From a virus: 23,756 nucleotides of DNA. The DNA is taken from the IMG/VR virus record IMGVR_UViG_3300025450_000125, positions 1 through 23,756 of that record; one strand, written 5' to 3'. This document shows positions 16,284 to 23,389 of the stretch, one piece after another. The notes beneath the pieces were generated by a model, which saw nothing but the letters and a program-made list of their open reading frames with translations, did not search any database and was not told the origin of the DNA. Both the position numbers and the translations under genes were made by a program. Numbering within the stretch: the first letter of the stretch is position 1; each line of letters opens with the position of its first letter.

Positions 16284-16742
16284 TTACGCAGTCGTTGAAC
16301 CGCCAAACTGCTTATACTTAGCCAATAGCACATGCAAATCATTTTCATGCTGCCCATAGCCCGCACCGGGTAAGGAAGCCCAAATATGGCGGCACTTATC
16401 TAATGCTACTCCAATATACCCAGTTTCCACGTCATCTAGGGCTTTGCACTCTTTAATTTGTTGAATGGCTATGGCGTCCTGTGATTCGGGGCTAAAATCT
16501 TTTAAGTCAAGTTGCTTCTTATAAGTATCAAAGTATCGTGCAAGCAGTTGATAGCGTCCAGCGGCAGTTGATGCTAATCCTTGGCGTAATACCACGAGCT
16601 TTCTTGGATGGTCTGCATAGCTGTCAAATAACCCACCCCCGACGAGTACATCATATCCTCTATCGTTCGTCTTTTGGATACCGTTATCTGTTCCTTCCGA
16701 GTACGCTATTGTATCTAAGAACGCTTTTAAATTTGGACTCAT
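16284..16742 (-). CDS. lambda R-type endolysin (lytic transglycosylase), 152 aa
   Basis: Close in length (152 versus about 158 aa) and motif order to the phage lambda endolysin R, which cleaves the MurNAc-GlcNAc bond of peptidoglycan by transglycosylation. Recognisable blocks are FLDTIAYSEGTDNG with catalytic Glu16, RGYDVLVGG, DHPRKLVVL, AAGRYQLLARYFDTYKKQL, KDFSPESQDAIAIQQIKE and IWASLPGAGYGQ. No signal peptide or SAR segment is present, so export depends on the adjacent holin. The start is the ATG at 16742, forming an ATGA overlap with the holin stop. A longer in-frame start at 16832 would add 30 residues with no counterpart in lambda R and lie within the holin gene. The two genes are therefore a coupled lysis cassette. 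Annotation is firm. Confidence 0.93.
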   Translation of the reverse strand: MSPNLKAFLDTIAYSEGTDNGIQKTNDRGYDVLVGGGLFDSYADHPRKLVVLRQGLASTAAGRYQLLARYFDTYKKQLDLKDFSPESQDAIAIQQIKECKALDDVETGYIGVALDKCRHIWASLPGAGYGQHENDLHVLLAKYKQFGGSTTA

Positions 16743-17236
16743 TTCTGCACCGGTGTTGAGTTGTACAGCATCTCGTCTTTGTGCTGGCTTCCGCTGGAAG
16801 AACCGAAATAGAAAGCAATAATTCCTGTCCATGCTGTCCCCAGAGAACCTAGCATAATCATCAGTTGATTAGACTCTTGTGCATAACCCATCATTAAAGA
16901 ATACAAAATACCAAAGAATCCAATCGTCACCGCACCAGCCAAAATAGGTGGCACAACTGAATGAGTGGATATCTGCATATCACGGGCAGACTTACGATCT
17001 TCTACTGCTATCGTTTCAAAGTTCAGACCAAGTGCTTGCGCTTGTTTTTGCAACTCTATCTCTGCAATTTTTACTTGGGCTAATTGATCTGCTGATAATT
17101 TGCCAGACTCAATCATGTTCTGAACGTCTTTCTCAGGAACGCCAAAAACTTTTGATAGGGCAGTAACAGCAAGCCCTGCAAGCGGGCCACCTAAAGCCGT
17201 TGCAATCGTCGGAGCTATTTGCATTAACCAGTCCAT
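16739..17236 (-). CDS. holin, three-transmembrane type, 165 aa
   Basis: The protein has three hydrophobic segments: residues about 7-33 (IAPTIATALGGPLAGLAVTAL), about 94-116 (VVPPILAGAVTIGFFGILYSL) and about 126-148 (LMIMLGSLGTAWTGIIAFYFG). Between the first two is a soluble helical stretch with KIAEIELQKQAQALG and EDRKSARDMQ. This layout matches the Holin_3TM family of Gram-negative phages. It would form lesions in the inner membrane at the time of lysis and release the endolysin encoded directly downstream with an ATGA overlap. A ribosome site AAAGGAT precedes the ATG at 17236. No spanin gene (Rz/Rz1) is apparent next to it in any frame. Confidence 0.85.
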   Translation of the reverse strand: MDWLMQIAPTIATALGGPLAGLAVTALSKVFGVPEKDVQNMIESGKLSADQLAQVKIAEIELQKQAQALGLNFETIAVEDRKSARDMQISTHSVVPPILAGAVTIGFFGILYSLMMGYAQESNQLMIMLGSLGTAWTGIIAFYFGSSSGSQHKDEMLYNSTPVQK

Positions 17237-17245
17237 GACAATCCT

Positions 17246-18322
17246 TTAAGTCTTAATGCAGGGCAAGAGAGCCACGTTAACAGGGCGAGTTTCTGTTCCG
17301 CCTGTGGAATTAACCGTAGTAGAAGTACTTGCACCAGCGCTAATACCCGTAGATGCAGCGCCCGTAGTTGAACCACTGTACGAATACCCACCACCCGACT
17401 GAATAGCACCACCAGTCGTTGGCTCAACATAAAAGTGGGCATGGCCCGGGTCATTAATACTGACCGACGTTGTAGATGATGCGCTGTGAGTGTGGCTTGC
17501 AAACGAACCAGACTGAGTACTACCAAATGTACGACCGGGGTCAACACCTCTACCACCATCGTAACCACGAACAAACTCACCACGCAGGTCAGGTAAGTTA
17601 AAAGTAGTCACTCCATCGCCTGCACCAAATACTACACCGATAGCAGCGAAAAGGTTTGAATACGCCGTTCTTGATACTGCACTACCATCGCATACTAAGT
17701 AGTTAGCAGGAGCAGTCACCATTGCAAAGTAAAATACCGCACCCGTAGGTACACCTTGCGCCGAAGGAATTGAACTAATTTGAGTTTGTACGAACTGCGT
17801 AGTTGCAATTTGTGTGGTGTTTGTATTAACCGCTGCCGTAGGTGCAGTCGGTGTTCCTGTAAATGCAGGCGAGTTAAATGGGTTTTGTGAGCTAATAATT
17901 GCGTTAGCCGCAGCGGTGATTGAAATACCTGTAACTGTACCCGTACCCGCACCATCACACTGAACTTGGCTTTGTGAAACAGACGGGCAGCTATATCCTG
18001 TACCTGAAGCAGTTTTAACTACTACCGCATATCCCGTATTGTTAAGTACCGTATAAATCTTTGGTTCGTTAGGGATGATGACGTTATTAACCGCCGAAGG
18101 AGTACCCGTAATTGATAGCACCATGCTTCGGGCTTGGTCATACGTACCGTTTAAAGATGTCAGCGTGACGCTACCTGTAGATACATCAACCGTGGTTAGT
18201 CCGGCAATCGCCTGTTCGAGCAATGTGCCTAAGTTGTTGTTAGTCGTCTGGCCCCAGATACCAGCTTGTTCCCCATCGCCCGGCAAGGCAATTTTGAGAG
18301 AGGGTGAGTACGAGGTTGGCAT
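17246..18322 (-). CDS. tail fibre with phage tail collar domain, 358 aa
   Basis: The N-terminus (SYSPSLKIALPGDGEQAGIWG, residues 4-24) is a usual virion-attachment start of short tail fibres. A middle part of about 25-185 is Thr/Ser/Val rich and beta-structured, with FTGTPTAPTAAVNTNTTQIATT, a common fibre shaft linker, near 150-172. A Phage_Tail_Collar domain lies at about 190-250: GAVFYFAMVTAPANYLVCDG, SRTAYSNLFAAIG, and GDGVTTFNLPDLRGEFVRGYD. The end is rich in Gly, Ser, Thr and His (SFASHTHSASS; DPGHAHFY) and closes with ETRPVNVALLPCIKT, a frequent collar-fibre ending where His residues can bind metal. A ribosome site AAGGAA precedes the start. Likely a trimeric receptor-contacting or baseplate fibre. 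Confidence 0.85.
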   Translation of the reverse strand: MPTSYSPSLKIALPGDGEQAGIWGQTTNNNLGTLLEQAIAGLTTVDVSTGSVTLTSLNGTYDQARSMVLSITGTPSAVNNVIIPNEPKIYTVLNNTGYAVVVKTASGTGYSCPSVSQSQVQCDGAGTGTVTGISITAAANAIISSQNPFNSPAFTGTPTAPTAAVNTNTTQIATTQFVQTQISSIPSAQGVPTGAVFYFAMVTAPANYLVCDGSAVSRTAYSNLFAAIGVVFGAGDGVTTFNLPDLRGEFVRGYDGGRGVDPGRTFGSTQSGSFASHTHSASSTTSVSINDPGHAHFYVEPTTGGAIQSGGGYSYSGSTTGAASTGISAGASTSTTVNSTGGTETRPVNVALLPCIKT

Positions 18323-18331
18323 CGCTATTCC

Positions 18332-19054
18332 TTACTGTAAATTATTGACTGGAATCCAGCCGGGGTTTTGTGTGTCGTCTATATCATTCCAAGTCGTTGA
18401 TGCGGCATTATTGACCGGAACCCAAGTATTGTTCTGGCTGTCGTCTATTTTAAACCAGCCGCTGTATGTTCTGCTATCTGCAAGTGCAATTGATTCAGCC
18501 GTATTGCCACTAAAGTTACCTTGAACCGTTACCGTATCTATAGAGAACATGACTTCTGTTGTGGTGACTCCGTAGCTAATACGTGCATCAAATGCGTCTG
18601 AGTAAGATGTAGACTCAACTACAAATTCATAATAGTCAAACTTACCGGAGTCGTTATCTAGTATCGAAATGGTTTCAGAAGATAGCCCATAGTACCCTGC
18701 AAAAGCGGCAAAAAGATCGGCAAAAGTGATGGATTCTGAGGTCGTTGCATTGGTTCCCCAGCCACCTGTTTGGGCTGTTGTCAGAGTGAAACTTTCTGCA
18801 TTCGCTGCGCTGGTTGTCCACGTTCCAACATCGGCATCTGTGAGGGTAAATGACTCAGATAAAGCTGTACCAAACGAACCTGTAGCCGACTCTGTATCCG
18901 TCAAAGTAAACGCATCGTTATATGCGCCGGAAAAAACCGCAACCGCTGCCTCAACATCAGCCAGTGTAAACGCTTCAGATAACGCAACGCCGTAAGCCGC
19001 CCCGCCGAGACCAGCGTAAGGAGATTGAGCGTATGCTGTTATGCCGAATGACAT
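18332..19054 (-). CDS. repeat-containing tail fibre-like protein, 240 aa
   Basis: After a short start (FGITAYAQSPYAGLGGAAYGV) the protein contains degenerate repeats built on E[SA]FTL[TA]D: EAFTLADVE, DAFTLTDTE, ESFTLTDAD, ESFTLTTAQ, ESITFADLF, ETISILDND and ESIALADSR. The first five copies are about 19-22 residues apart. The end has two copies of a 22-residue unit (IDDSQNNTWVPVNN and IDDTQNPGWIPVNN). The composition (acidic, Thr/Ser/Ala rich, almost no Lys) suits an extended beta-repeat fibre or a surface decoration. No known family is recognised. The ATG overlaps the stop of the upstream 170-aa gene as TAATG, and the collar fibre follows after 9 bp, so it is probably part of the same tail module. 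Confidence 0.65.
   Translation of the reverse strand: MSFGITAYAQSPYAGLGGAAYGVALSEAFTLADVEAAVAVFSGAYNDAFTLTDTESATGSFGTALSESFTLTDADVGTWTTSAANAESFTLTTAQTGGWGTNATTSESITFADLFAAFAGYYGLSSETISILDNDSGKFDYYEFVVESTSYSDAFDARISYGVTTTEVMFSIDTVTVQGNFSGNTAESIALADSRTYSGWFKIDDSQNNTWVPVNNAASTTWNDIDDTQNPGWIPVNNLQ
18342..18449. repeat. two diverged 66-bp repeats at the 3' end of the 240-aa gene
   Basis: Similar segments beginning at 18342 (TTATTGACTGGAATCCAG) and 18408 (TTATTGACCGGAACCCAA) are offset by 66 bp. They encode the 22-residue repeat with IDD[ST]QN and W[VI]PVNN. The copies differ at several silent and coding sites, so the duplication is not recent. Confidence 0.75.
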
Positions 19055-19566
19055 TATGCTGATCTTGCTAAAAATGCTTGAAACACGGTATCACCAGCAA
19101 CCAATGCTTGACCCGTTCCAATATTCGCATAAATTTCAATATAGTCTGTAGTTCCGTTCATCTGAATAAGTTGCGACAAGATAAAAGTACCGCCCCCTGC
19201 GTTTACAGCCATTCCGTAACCAAAAGCAGAACCATTTTTATATAAATAAAGCGACCCGCCAGTAAACGAAGCAGCAACTTGAACGACAGCGTTTACTTGG
19301 TAGTAACCAGCTACGTTTGGCGTAAACCTATAGTTCGTCGTATTGTCAAAACAATTTGCGGTATCAAATGATTTTGTTTGAAATTGAATTTTTGTAGTAA
19401 CGCCGCTACTTAAAGTTTGTGCCGGGCTTTGATACGCACTAAAAGCTGGCCCATTGCCCGCAACACCGGCGCCAAGTTTTACCTGAGTAACCGAAGCATC
19501 CGCAAGTTGTGTAGTGCCTACAGACCCATCTGCATTCATGCCTGATTGGACTTTTGTTAATGCCAT
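19054..19566 (-). CDS. C1q-like tail fibre protein, 170 aa
   Basis: The N-terminal stretch LTKVQSGMNADGSVGTTQLA then DASVTQVKLGAGV is a typical short attachment segment of phage and cyanophage fibres (residues 3-35). A C1q-like jelly-roll domain fills about 38-170. It starts PAFSAYQSPAQTLSSGVTTK and continues with FDTANCFDNTTNYRFTPNVA then GYYQVNAVVQV. Strands LYLYKNGSAFGYGM and TDYIEIYANIGTGQ follow, ending at VFQAFLARSA. The FxAY start, the RFTPNVAGYYQV strand and the final F-x-A-F-L are hallmarks of this fold. C1q-like domains trimerise and would form a receptor-binding tip. Ribosome site AAGGA precedes the start. Confidence 0.8.
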   Translation of the reverse strand: MALTKVQSGMNADGSVGTTQLADASVTQVKLGAGVAGNGPAFSAYQSPAQTLSSGVTTKIQFQTKSFDTANCFDNTTNYRFTPNVAGYYQVNAVVQVAASFTGGSLYLYKNGSAFGYGMAVNAGGGTFILSQLIQMNGTTDYIEIYANIGTGQALVAGDTVFQAFLARSA

Positions 19567-19575
19567 AATAAATCC

Positions 19576-20520
19576 TTACGCCGTGTATGTGCCTGATGAG
19601 GTGAACTTAACAATCGTATTACTGCCACTCGTAGTAACTGTAGGTGAACCTGTGGTGATGCCAGAATAGTTTGCTGTTGGCACGGAAAGAATAACGACTC
19701 CAGAACCTCCAGCAGCACCGTTTGCACCCAGTCCACTACCACCTCCTCCGCCACCTGTATTAGCAGTACCAGCAGTTCCTACAGCGCTATTCGTTCCAGT
19801 ACCCGAACCGCCTCCACCTGTTCCACCAGCACCAGCAGTTGCGCCATATCCACCGCCACCACCACCGCCGCCATAATAAACAGATGACCCTGTGATTGAA
19901 GACGCTAATCCAGTTCCACCAGCACCAGCAGTGCTTCCAATGGCTAAATTACCGGGTGCACCTGCTCCACCACCTCCACCGCCAACACCAAAACCATCAG
20001 TTCCACCGGATGAACTTCCTGCGCCACCTTGGTTCCCCTGCCCGGTAGTTCCTTGACCGGGTATTTGTTCACCCATGTCATCACGTTTTCTACCACCGCC
20101 GCCACCTGACCCACCGGCAATTTGGTAATAACCACCGCCATAAGCTATCAAGTTTATGTTGTATGCGTTTGATGTCGTGATGCTTGAGTTACTCCCATTA
20201 CTAGAAGCTCCACTCGCTGCCCCAGCACCTACCGTGACCGTGTAAGTCGTACCTGTAGATAAAACCAACGTACCCGGTAAAACTCCACCAGCTCCACCAC
20301 CGCCGCCTATGCTTTGCCCCGGACCACCCCCGCCAACAATAAGATAGCTAGCTGAATAAATCAAACTGGTGGAAGAGACCCAAGTACTTGACCCAACATA
20401 AACCTCAAGCTGCCCCAAAGTAGTATTCCAACCCTGTTGACCCACGACAGGCGAAGCCGGACGGTTAGCTGTTGTCCAACTAGGAGGAGTAGATGCTGCG
20501 ACGTTATTTGCCTGAGTCAT
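19576..20520 (-). CDS. glycine-rich adhesin-like tail protein, 314 aa
   Basis: The N-terminal module (NRPASPVVGQQGWNTTLGQL then EVYVGSSTWVSS) resembles the start of the 333-aa paralogue. From about 62 the protein is dominated by Gly runs (VGGGGPGQSIGGGGGAGG; YYGGGGGGGGYG; GGGGGGSG), which in T-even gp38-like adhesins form a polyglycine-II sandwich. The ending SNTIVKFTSSGTYTA is shared with the other glycine-rich proteins here. An unusual charged segment GRKRDDMGEQIPGQG interrupts the glycine region (bases about 20050-20095) and may be an exposed recognition loop. A ribosome site AAGGAA lies before the ATG. A receptor-binding role is inferred. Confidence 0.8.
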   Translation of the reverse strand: MTQANNVAASTPPSWTTANRPASPVVGQQGWNTTLGQLEVYVGSSTWVSSTSLIYSASYLIVGGGGPGQSIGGGGGAGGVLPGTLVLSTGTTYTVTVGAGAASGASSNGSNSSITTSNAYNINLIAYGGGYYQIAGGSGGGGGRKRDDMGEQIPGQGTTGQGNQGGAGSSSGGTDGFGVGGGGGGAGAPGNLAIGSTAGAGGTGLASSITGSSVYYGGGGGGGGYGATAGAGGTGGGGSGTGTNSAVGTAGTANTGGGGGGSGLGANGAAGGSGVVILSVPTANYSGITTGSPTVTTSGSNTIVKFTSSGTYTA

Positions 20521-20529
20521 TTAATTTCC

Positions 20530-21993
20530 TTAAGCATTGTAAGTTCCACTGCTTGTGAATGTATGTATTGTGTAGCCGCCAGAGGATGTAACCGTACCGC
20601 CAGTACCACGCTGTGAGCCGAGGTAGCTGATGATTACGATGCCTGAACCGCCTGCGCCACTGACATAGCTACCACCCGCACCACCACCGCCTCCTCCCGT
20701 GTTAGCAGTTGCATTTGTTCCATTACCAACAGAACCTGCACCACCGCCGCCTAAACCGCCAGTTCCTCCTGTGGTATTACCTGATCCGCCGCCACCACCG
20801 GAATAAGTTACAGCAGTTCCAGAAATAGAGGATGATGCACCTGCTCCGCCATTACCTCCTGTAGTAGCACCGCTACCGTTAGCGCCAACCGCACTTGCGC
20901 CACCACCACCGCCCCCCGCCGGAGCACTAGAACCTCCTGCGTAGCCTTGACCAGAAGTGGCTGTTCCGCCTGCCCCACCTGAAGCACCACCGCCTCCAGA
21001 AGCACCGGAACCACCCGCAGTAGACGAAGATGAGCCTGCTCCATAACCTCCACCAACTGCTGTTGCAATGGTAGATATAACGCTATTGCTTCCTGCGTTT
21101 CCGCTAATGTTTGTAGATACAGCAGCACCACCAGCACCGACTGTGATTGTGTAAGCTGTACCTGATGACAAAGTTGCAGATGAAGTTAATAAACCACCTG
21201 CTCCACCACCACCGCCATAATATGCACCACCTGAACCACCTCCAGCCACAACAAGATAATTAACCGTGTAGCCAGCAGGCTGGGAAAACTGAAGCCAAGA
21301 AGACGTTGTTGTGTCGTACCACTCAGGGTTGCCTGTTGTGCTGTTTAAACGCACTAATCCTCGTTGTCCTGTTGGTCGTTGTGCGGTTGTTCCCACTGGG
21401 AGAAGCATAGCCCCTGTACCAGATCCACCTGTTACATCCAAAAATGCCTGTGATGCTGCACCTGATGCAAGATAAGAAGAGACTACCGATCCAGCCTGAG
21501 CAGGGATAGCGTTTAGTACGGATGAGACATAAAAGCCTACGGTTGTGATAAGGTCGCCAGCGGTAGCACCAACAGCCAGAACCACAGTAGTACCGTTAGT
21601 AGCAGTGAAATCAGCAGACCCAAGCTTAACTCCATTACGATAGACATCAAGAAACCCCGCTACATAAGATGCTGGTGTAAACGTCGTTTGTCCTGCGGTT
21701 GCTGTGAATTCTGTGACTGTCCGGTATGCAGTCGTTGTAATGTTGGATGCTGGAATGCCCAAATACCGAACCGAGATGTTGCCCGTGCCTGTTGGAGGCG
21801 CAGCCGAGAAGGTTAGCGTTGTGCCTGATACCGAATACGTTGTTGGGGCTTGCAATACACCGCTAATCGCAACCAAAACTGCTGCCGAATTAGCAGGGGC
21901 CACAGACATTGTAAAAACAGTAGTCGTGCCATCACCTGTGAATGTATCAGTGATGAATGCCGTTTGGGTAGGACTAGCTCCAATATAGCTCAT
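20530..21993 (-). CDS. glycine-rich adhesin-like tail protein with two beta domains, 487 aa
   Basis: The longest of the glycine-rich set. Residues about 3-80 (SYIGASPTQTAFITDTFTGD, then VFTMSVAPANSAAVLVAISG and a VSGTTLTFSAAPPTGTGNI strand) form a fibre-shaft beta domain common in phages. A related second domain at about 92-160 has EFTATAGQTTFTPASYVAG, FLDVYRNGVKLGSADFTATN and GTTVVLAVGATAGD. A linker TTAQRPTGQRGLVRLNSTTG then NPEWYDTTTSSWLQ corresponds to the N-termini of its shorter paralogues. From about 247 the sequence is polyglycine-rich, then ends SYLGSQRGTGGT and FTSSGTYNA. Its ATG overlaps the stop of the 333-aa gene as ATGA. The beta domains probably attach the glycine-rich tip to the virion. 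Confidence 0.8.
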   Translation of the reverse strand: MSYIGASPTQTAFITDTFTGDGTTTVFTMSVAPANSAAVLVAISGVLQAPTTYSVSGTTLTFSAAPPTGTGNISVRYLGIPASNITTTAYRTVTEFTATAGQTTFTPASYVAGFLDVYRNGVKLGSADFTATNGTTVVLAVGATAGDLITTVGFYVSSVLNAIPAQAGSVVSSYLASGAASQAFLDVTGGSGTGAMLLPVGTTAQRPTGQRGLVRLNSTTGNPEWYDTTTSSWLQFSQPAGYTVNYLVVAGGGSGGAYYGGGGGAGGLLTSSATLSSGTAYTITVGAGGAAVSTNISGNAGSNSVISTIATAVGGGYGAGSSSSTAGGSGASGGGGASGGAGGTATSGQGYAGGSSAPAGGGGGGASAVGANGSGATTGGNGGAGASSSISGTAVTYSGGGGGSGNTTGGTGGLGGGGAGSVGNGTNATANTGGGGGGAGGSYVSGAGGSGIVIISYLGSQRGTGGTVTSSGGYTIHTFTSSGTYNA

Positions 21994-22991
21994 GCTGTAT
22001 ACGTCCCACTAGAAGTAAAGGTGTGAACCCAGTAAGTTACCGAGCCAGATGTGTATTGTGTAACTGTACCGCCTGTTCCACGCTGAGTAGCGTTTGCATA
22101 GGAAATGATGACAACACCTGATCCGCCTGATAATCCTGCAACTCCGTTCCATGACCCACCGCCACCGCCGCCTGTGTTGGCTGTACCAGCAGTTCCTGAT
22201 CCATTAGCACCACCATTACCGCCTCCACCTGATCCGCCAATAGAACCATTTTGATAACTCGCTCCACCACCACCACCAGCATAAGTTACTGAAGTACCAG
22301 TTATTGCTGATGAACTTCCATTACCGCCCGGACCACCATAAGTAGCGTTTGCATTTGCACCAACCGCACTTGCACCACCTCCACCGGCAGCTTGGTTTGA
22401 GCCTGTCGCTGCGCCACCTGCATATCCTTGCCCAGAAGTACCAGCACCGCCAGATGGTGAACCATTACTATTACCTGATCCACCACCACTTCCACCAGCT
22501 CCGCCTGCACTACCAGTACCGCCAGAAGATGTACCACCACCGTAACCACCACCAATTGCAGTTGCTACACTTGAAATTAACGAATTTGAGCCTGCTGTAC
22601 CGTTAATAAAACTATTGCTTGCCCCAGTTGCTCCAGCACCGCCTGCCCCGACTGTAACTGTGTATGCTGTTCCAACAATCAAAAGCGCAGAAGCGCTAAG
22701 AAAACCACCAGCACCGCCACCACCACCGCCATAACCAACGCCAGTAACACCAGCACCACCACCGCCTCCTCCGGCAACTATCAAATACGTTGTTGCATAA
22801 GTATTAGTGGCTATTGGTTGCCATGATCCGCCCGTCCACGATTCCAATTGCCCAAGTGTGGTGTTCCACCGCTGCATACCAACTACGGGTGAGGCAGGGC
22901 GTTGTGCAGTCGTTCCTGATGGTACGAGCATAGCTCCAGTACCCACCCCAGTGGCATCAAGTGCTGCGGCGCTGATGGTGCTAATTGCCAT
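21990..22991 (-). CDS. glycine-rich adhesin-like tail protein, 333 aa
   Basis: The order is a short start (AISTISAAALDATGVGTGAM), a linker RPASPVVGMQRWNTTLGQLE then SWTGGSWQPIA, a polyglycine-rich body from about residue 72 (VAGGGGGGAG; GGYGGGTSSGG; AGGGGGASYQNG), and the shared ending QRGTGGTVTQYTSG then VHTFTSSGTYTA. It is nearest in N-terminus to the 314-aa protein and in C-terminus to the 487-aa protein, so the set looks mosaic. The likely fold of the body is a polyglycine-II sandwich with short variable loops for receptor contact. The ribosome site AAGGAAG precedes the start. Confidence 0.8.
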   Translation of the reverse strand: MAISTISAAALDATGVGTGAMLVPSGTTAQRPASPVVGMQRWNTTLGQLESWTGGSWQPIATNTYATTYLIVAGGGGGGAGVTGVGYGGGGGGAGGFLSASALLIVGTAYTVTVGAGGAGATGASNSFINGTAGSNSLISSVATAIGGGYGGGTSSGGTGSAGGAGGSGGGSGNSNGSPSGGAGTSGQGYAGGAATGSNQAAGGGGASAVGANANATYGGPGGNGSSSAITGTSVTYAGGGGGASYQNGSIGGSGGGGNGGANGSGTAGTANTGGGGGGSWNGVAGLSGGSGVVIISYANATQRGTGGTVTQYTSGSVTYWVHTFTSSGTYTA

Positions 22992-23000
22992 AATGCTTCC

Positions 23001-23375
23001 TTAAGCAGGAGCTGTGATTTCTTTCCAAGCCCGTGTTGGCTCATCCCAAACATACGGCTTTCCGTCCGTTGGCATTGGAGTAGGTGCTTCCCAGAGCCAT
23101 GTTGTATTGCTCAGAGTCCAGCTTGGGAATGGTTGAGGAGCGAAGAAAACGTCTTTAACTGCATCGTAGGTGTAACCGATGCCAGCATAGTTACCACGCA
23201 GGGCTACGCCACCATCGGGCTTACCGTCTTGACCGTAATGAACGCCACCACGGGTGTTATAGGACGTTTGAATCCAAGCACCGGGTGAGGTATCTACGAA
23301 GGTTTTGAAAAAATCAGCTTCAGCAACAATCACTTGTGTCACTTTGCCGTCTACTACTTTTGCATAATGGCTCAT
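23001..23375 (-). CDS. conserved small virion-associated protein, 124 aa
   Basis: The protein starts SHYAKVVDGKVTQVIVAEAD and has a core NTRGGVHYGQDGKPDGGVAL then RGNYAGIGYTYD. It continues with FPSWTLSNTTWLWEAPTPMP and ends YVWDEPTRAWKEI. This pattern recurs in cyanophages and other tailed phages, where it is annotated as hypothetical or tail-associated. Trp/Tyr/Pro-rich short strands suggest a compact beta fold. It lies between two glycine-rich adhesin genes, which may mean it assists or caps one of them, as small proteins beside fibre genes often do; this is inference. Ribosome site AGGAGA precedes the ATG. Confidence 0.75.
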   Translation of the reverse strand: MSHYAKVVDGKVTQVIVAEADFFKTFVDTSPGAWIQTSYNTRGGVHYGQDGKPDGGVALRGNYAGIGYTYDAVKDVFFAPQPFPSWTLSNTTWLWEAPTPMPTDGKPYVWDEPTRAWKEITAPA

Positions 23376-23389
23376 TGATTTCTCCTGAA

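Noticed and set aside
16743-16832. longer endolysin start at 16832
   Set aside because: The added 30 residues overlap the holin gene and have no counterpart in lambda R. The ATG at 16742 gives the expected length and an ATGA junction.
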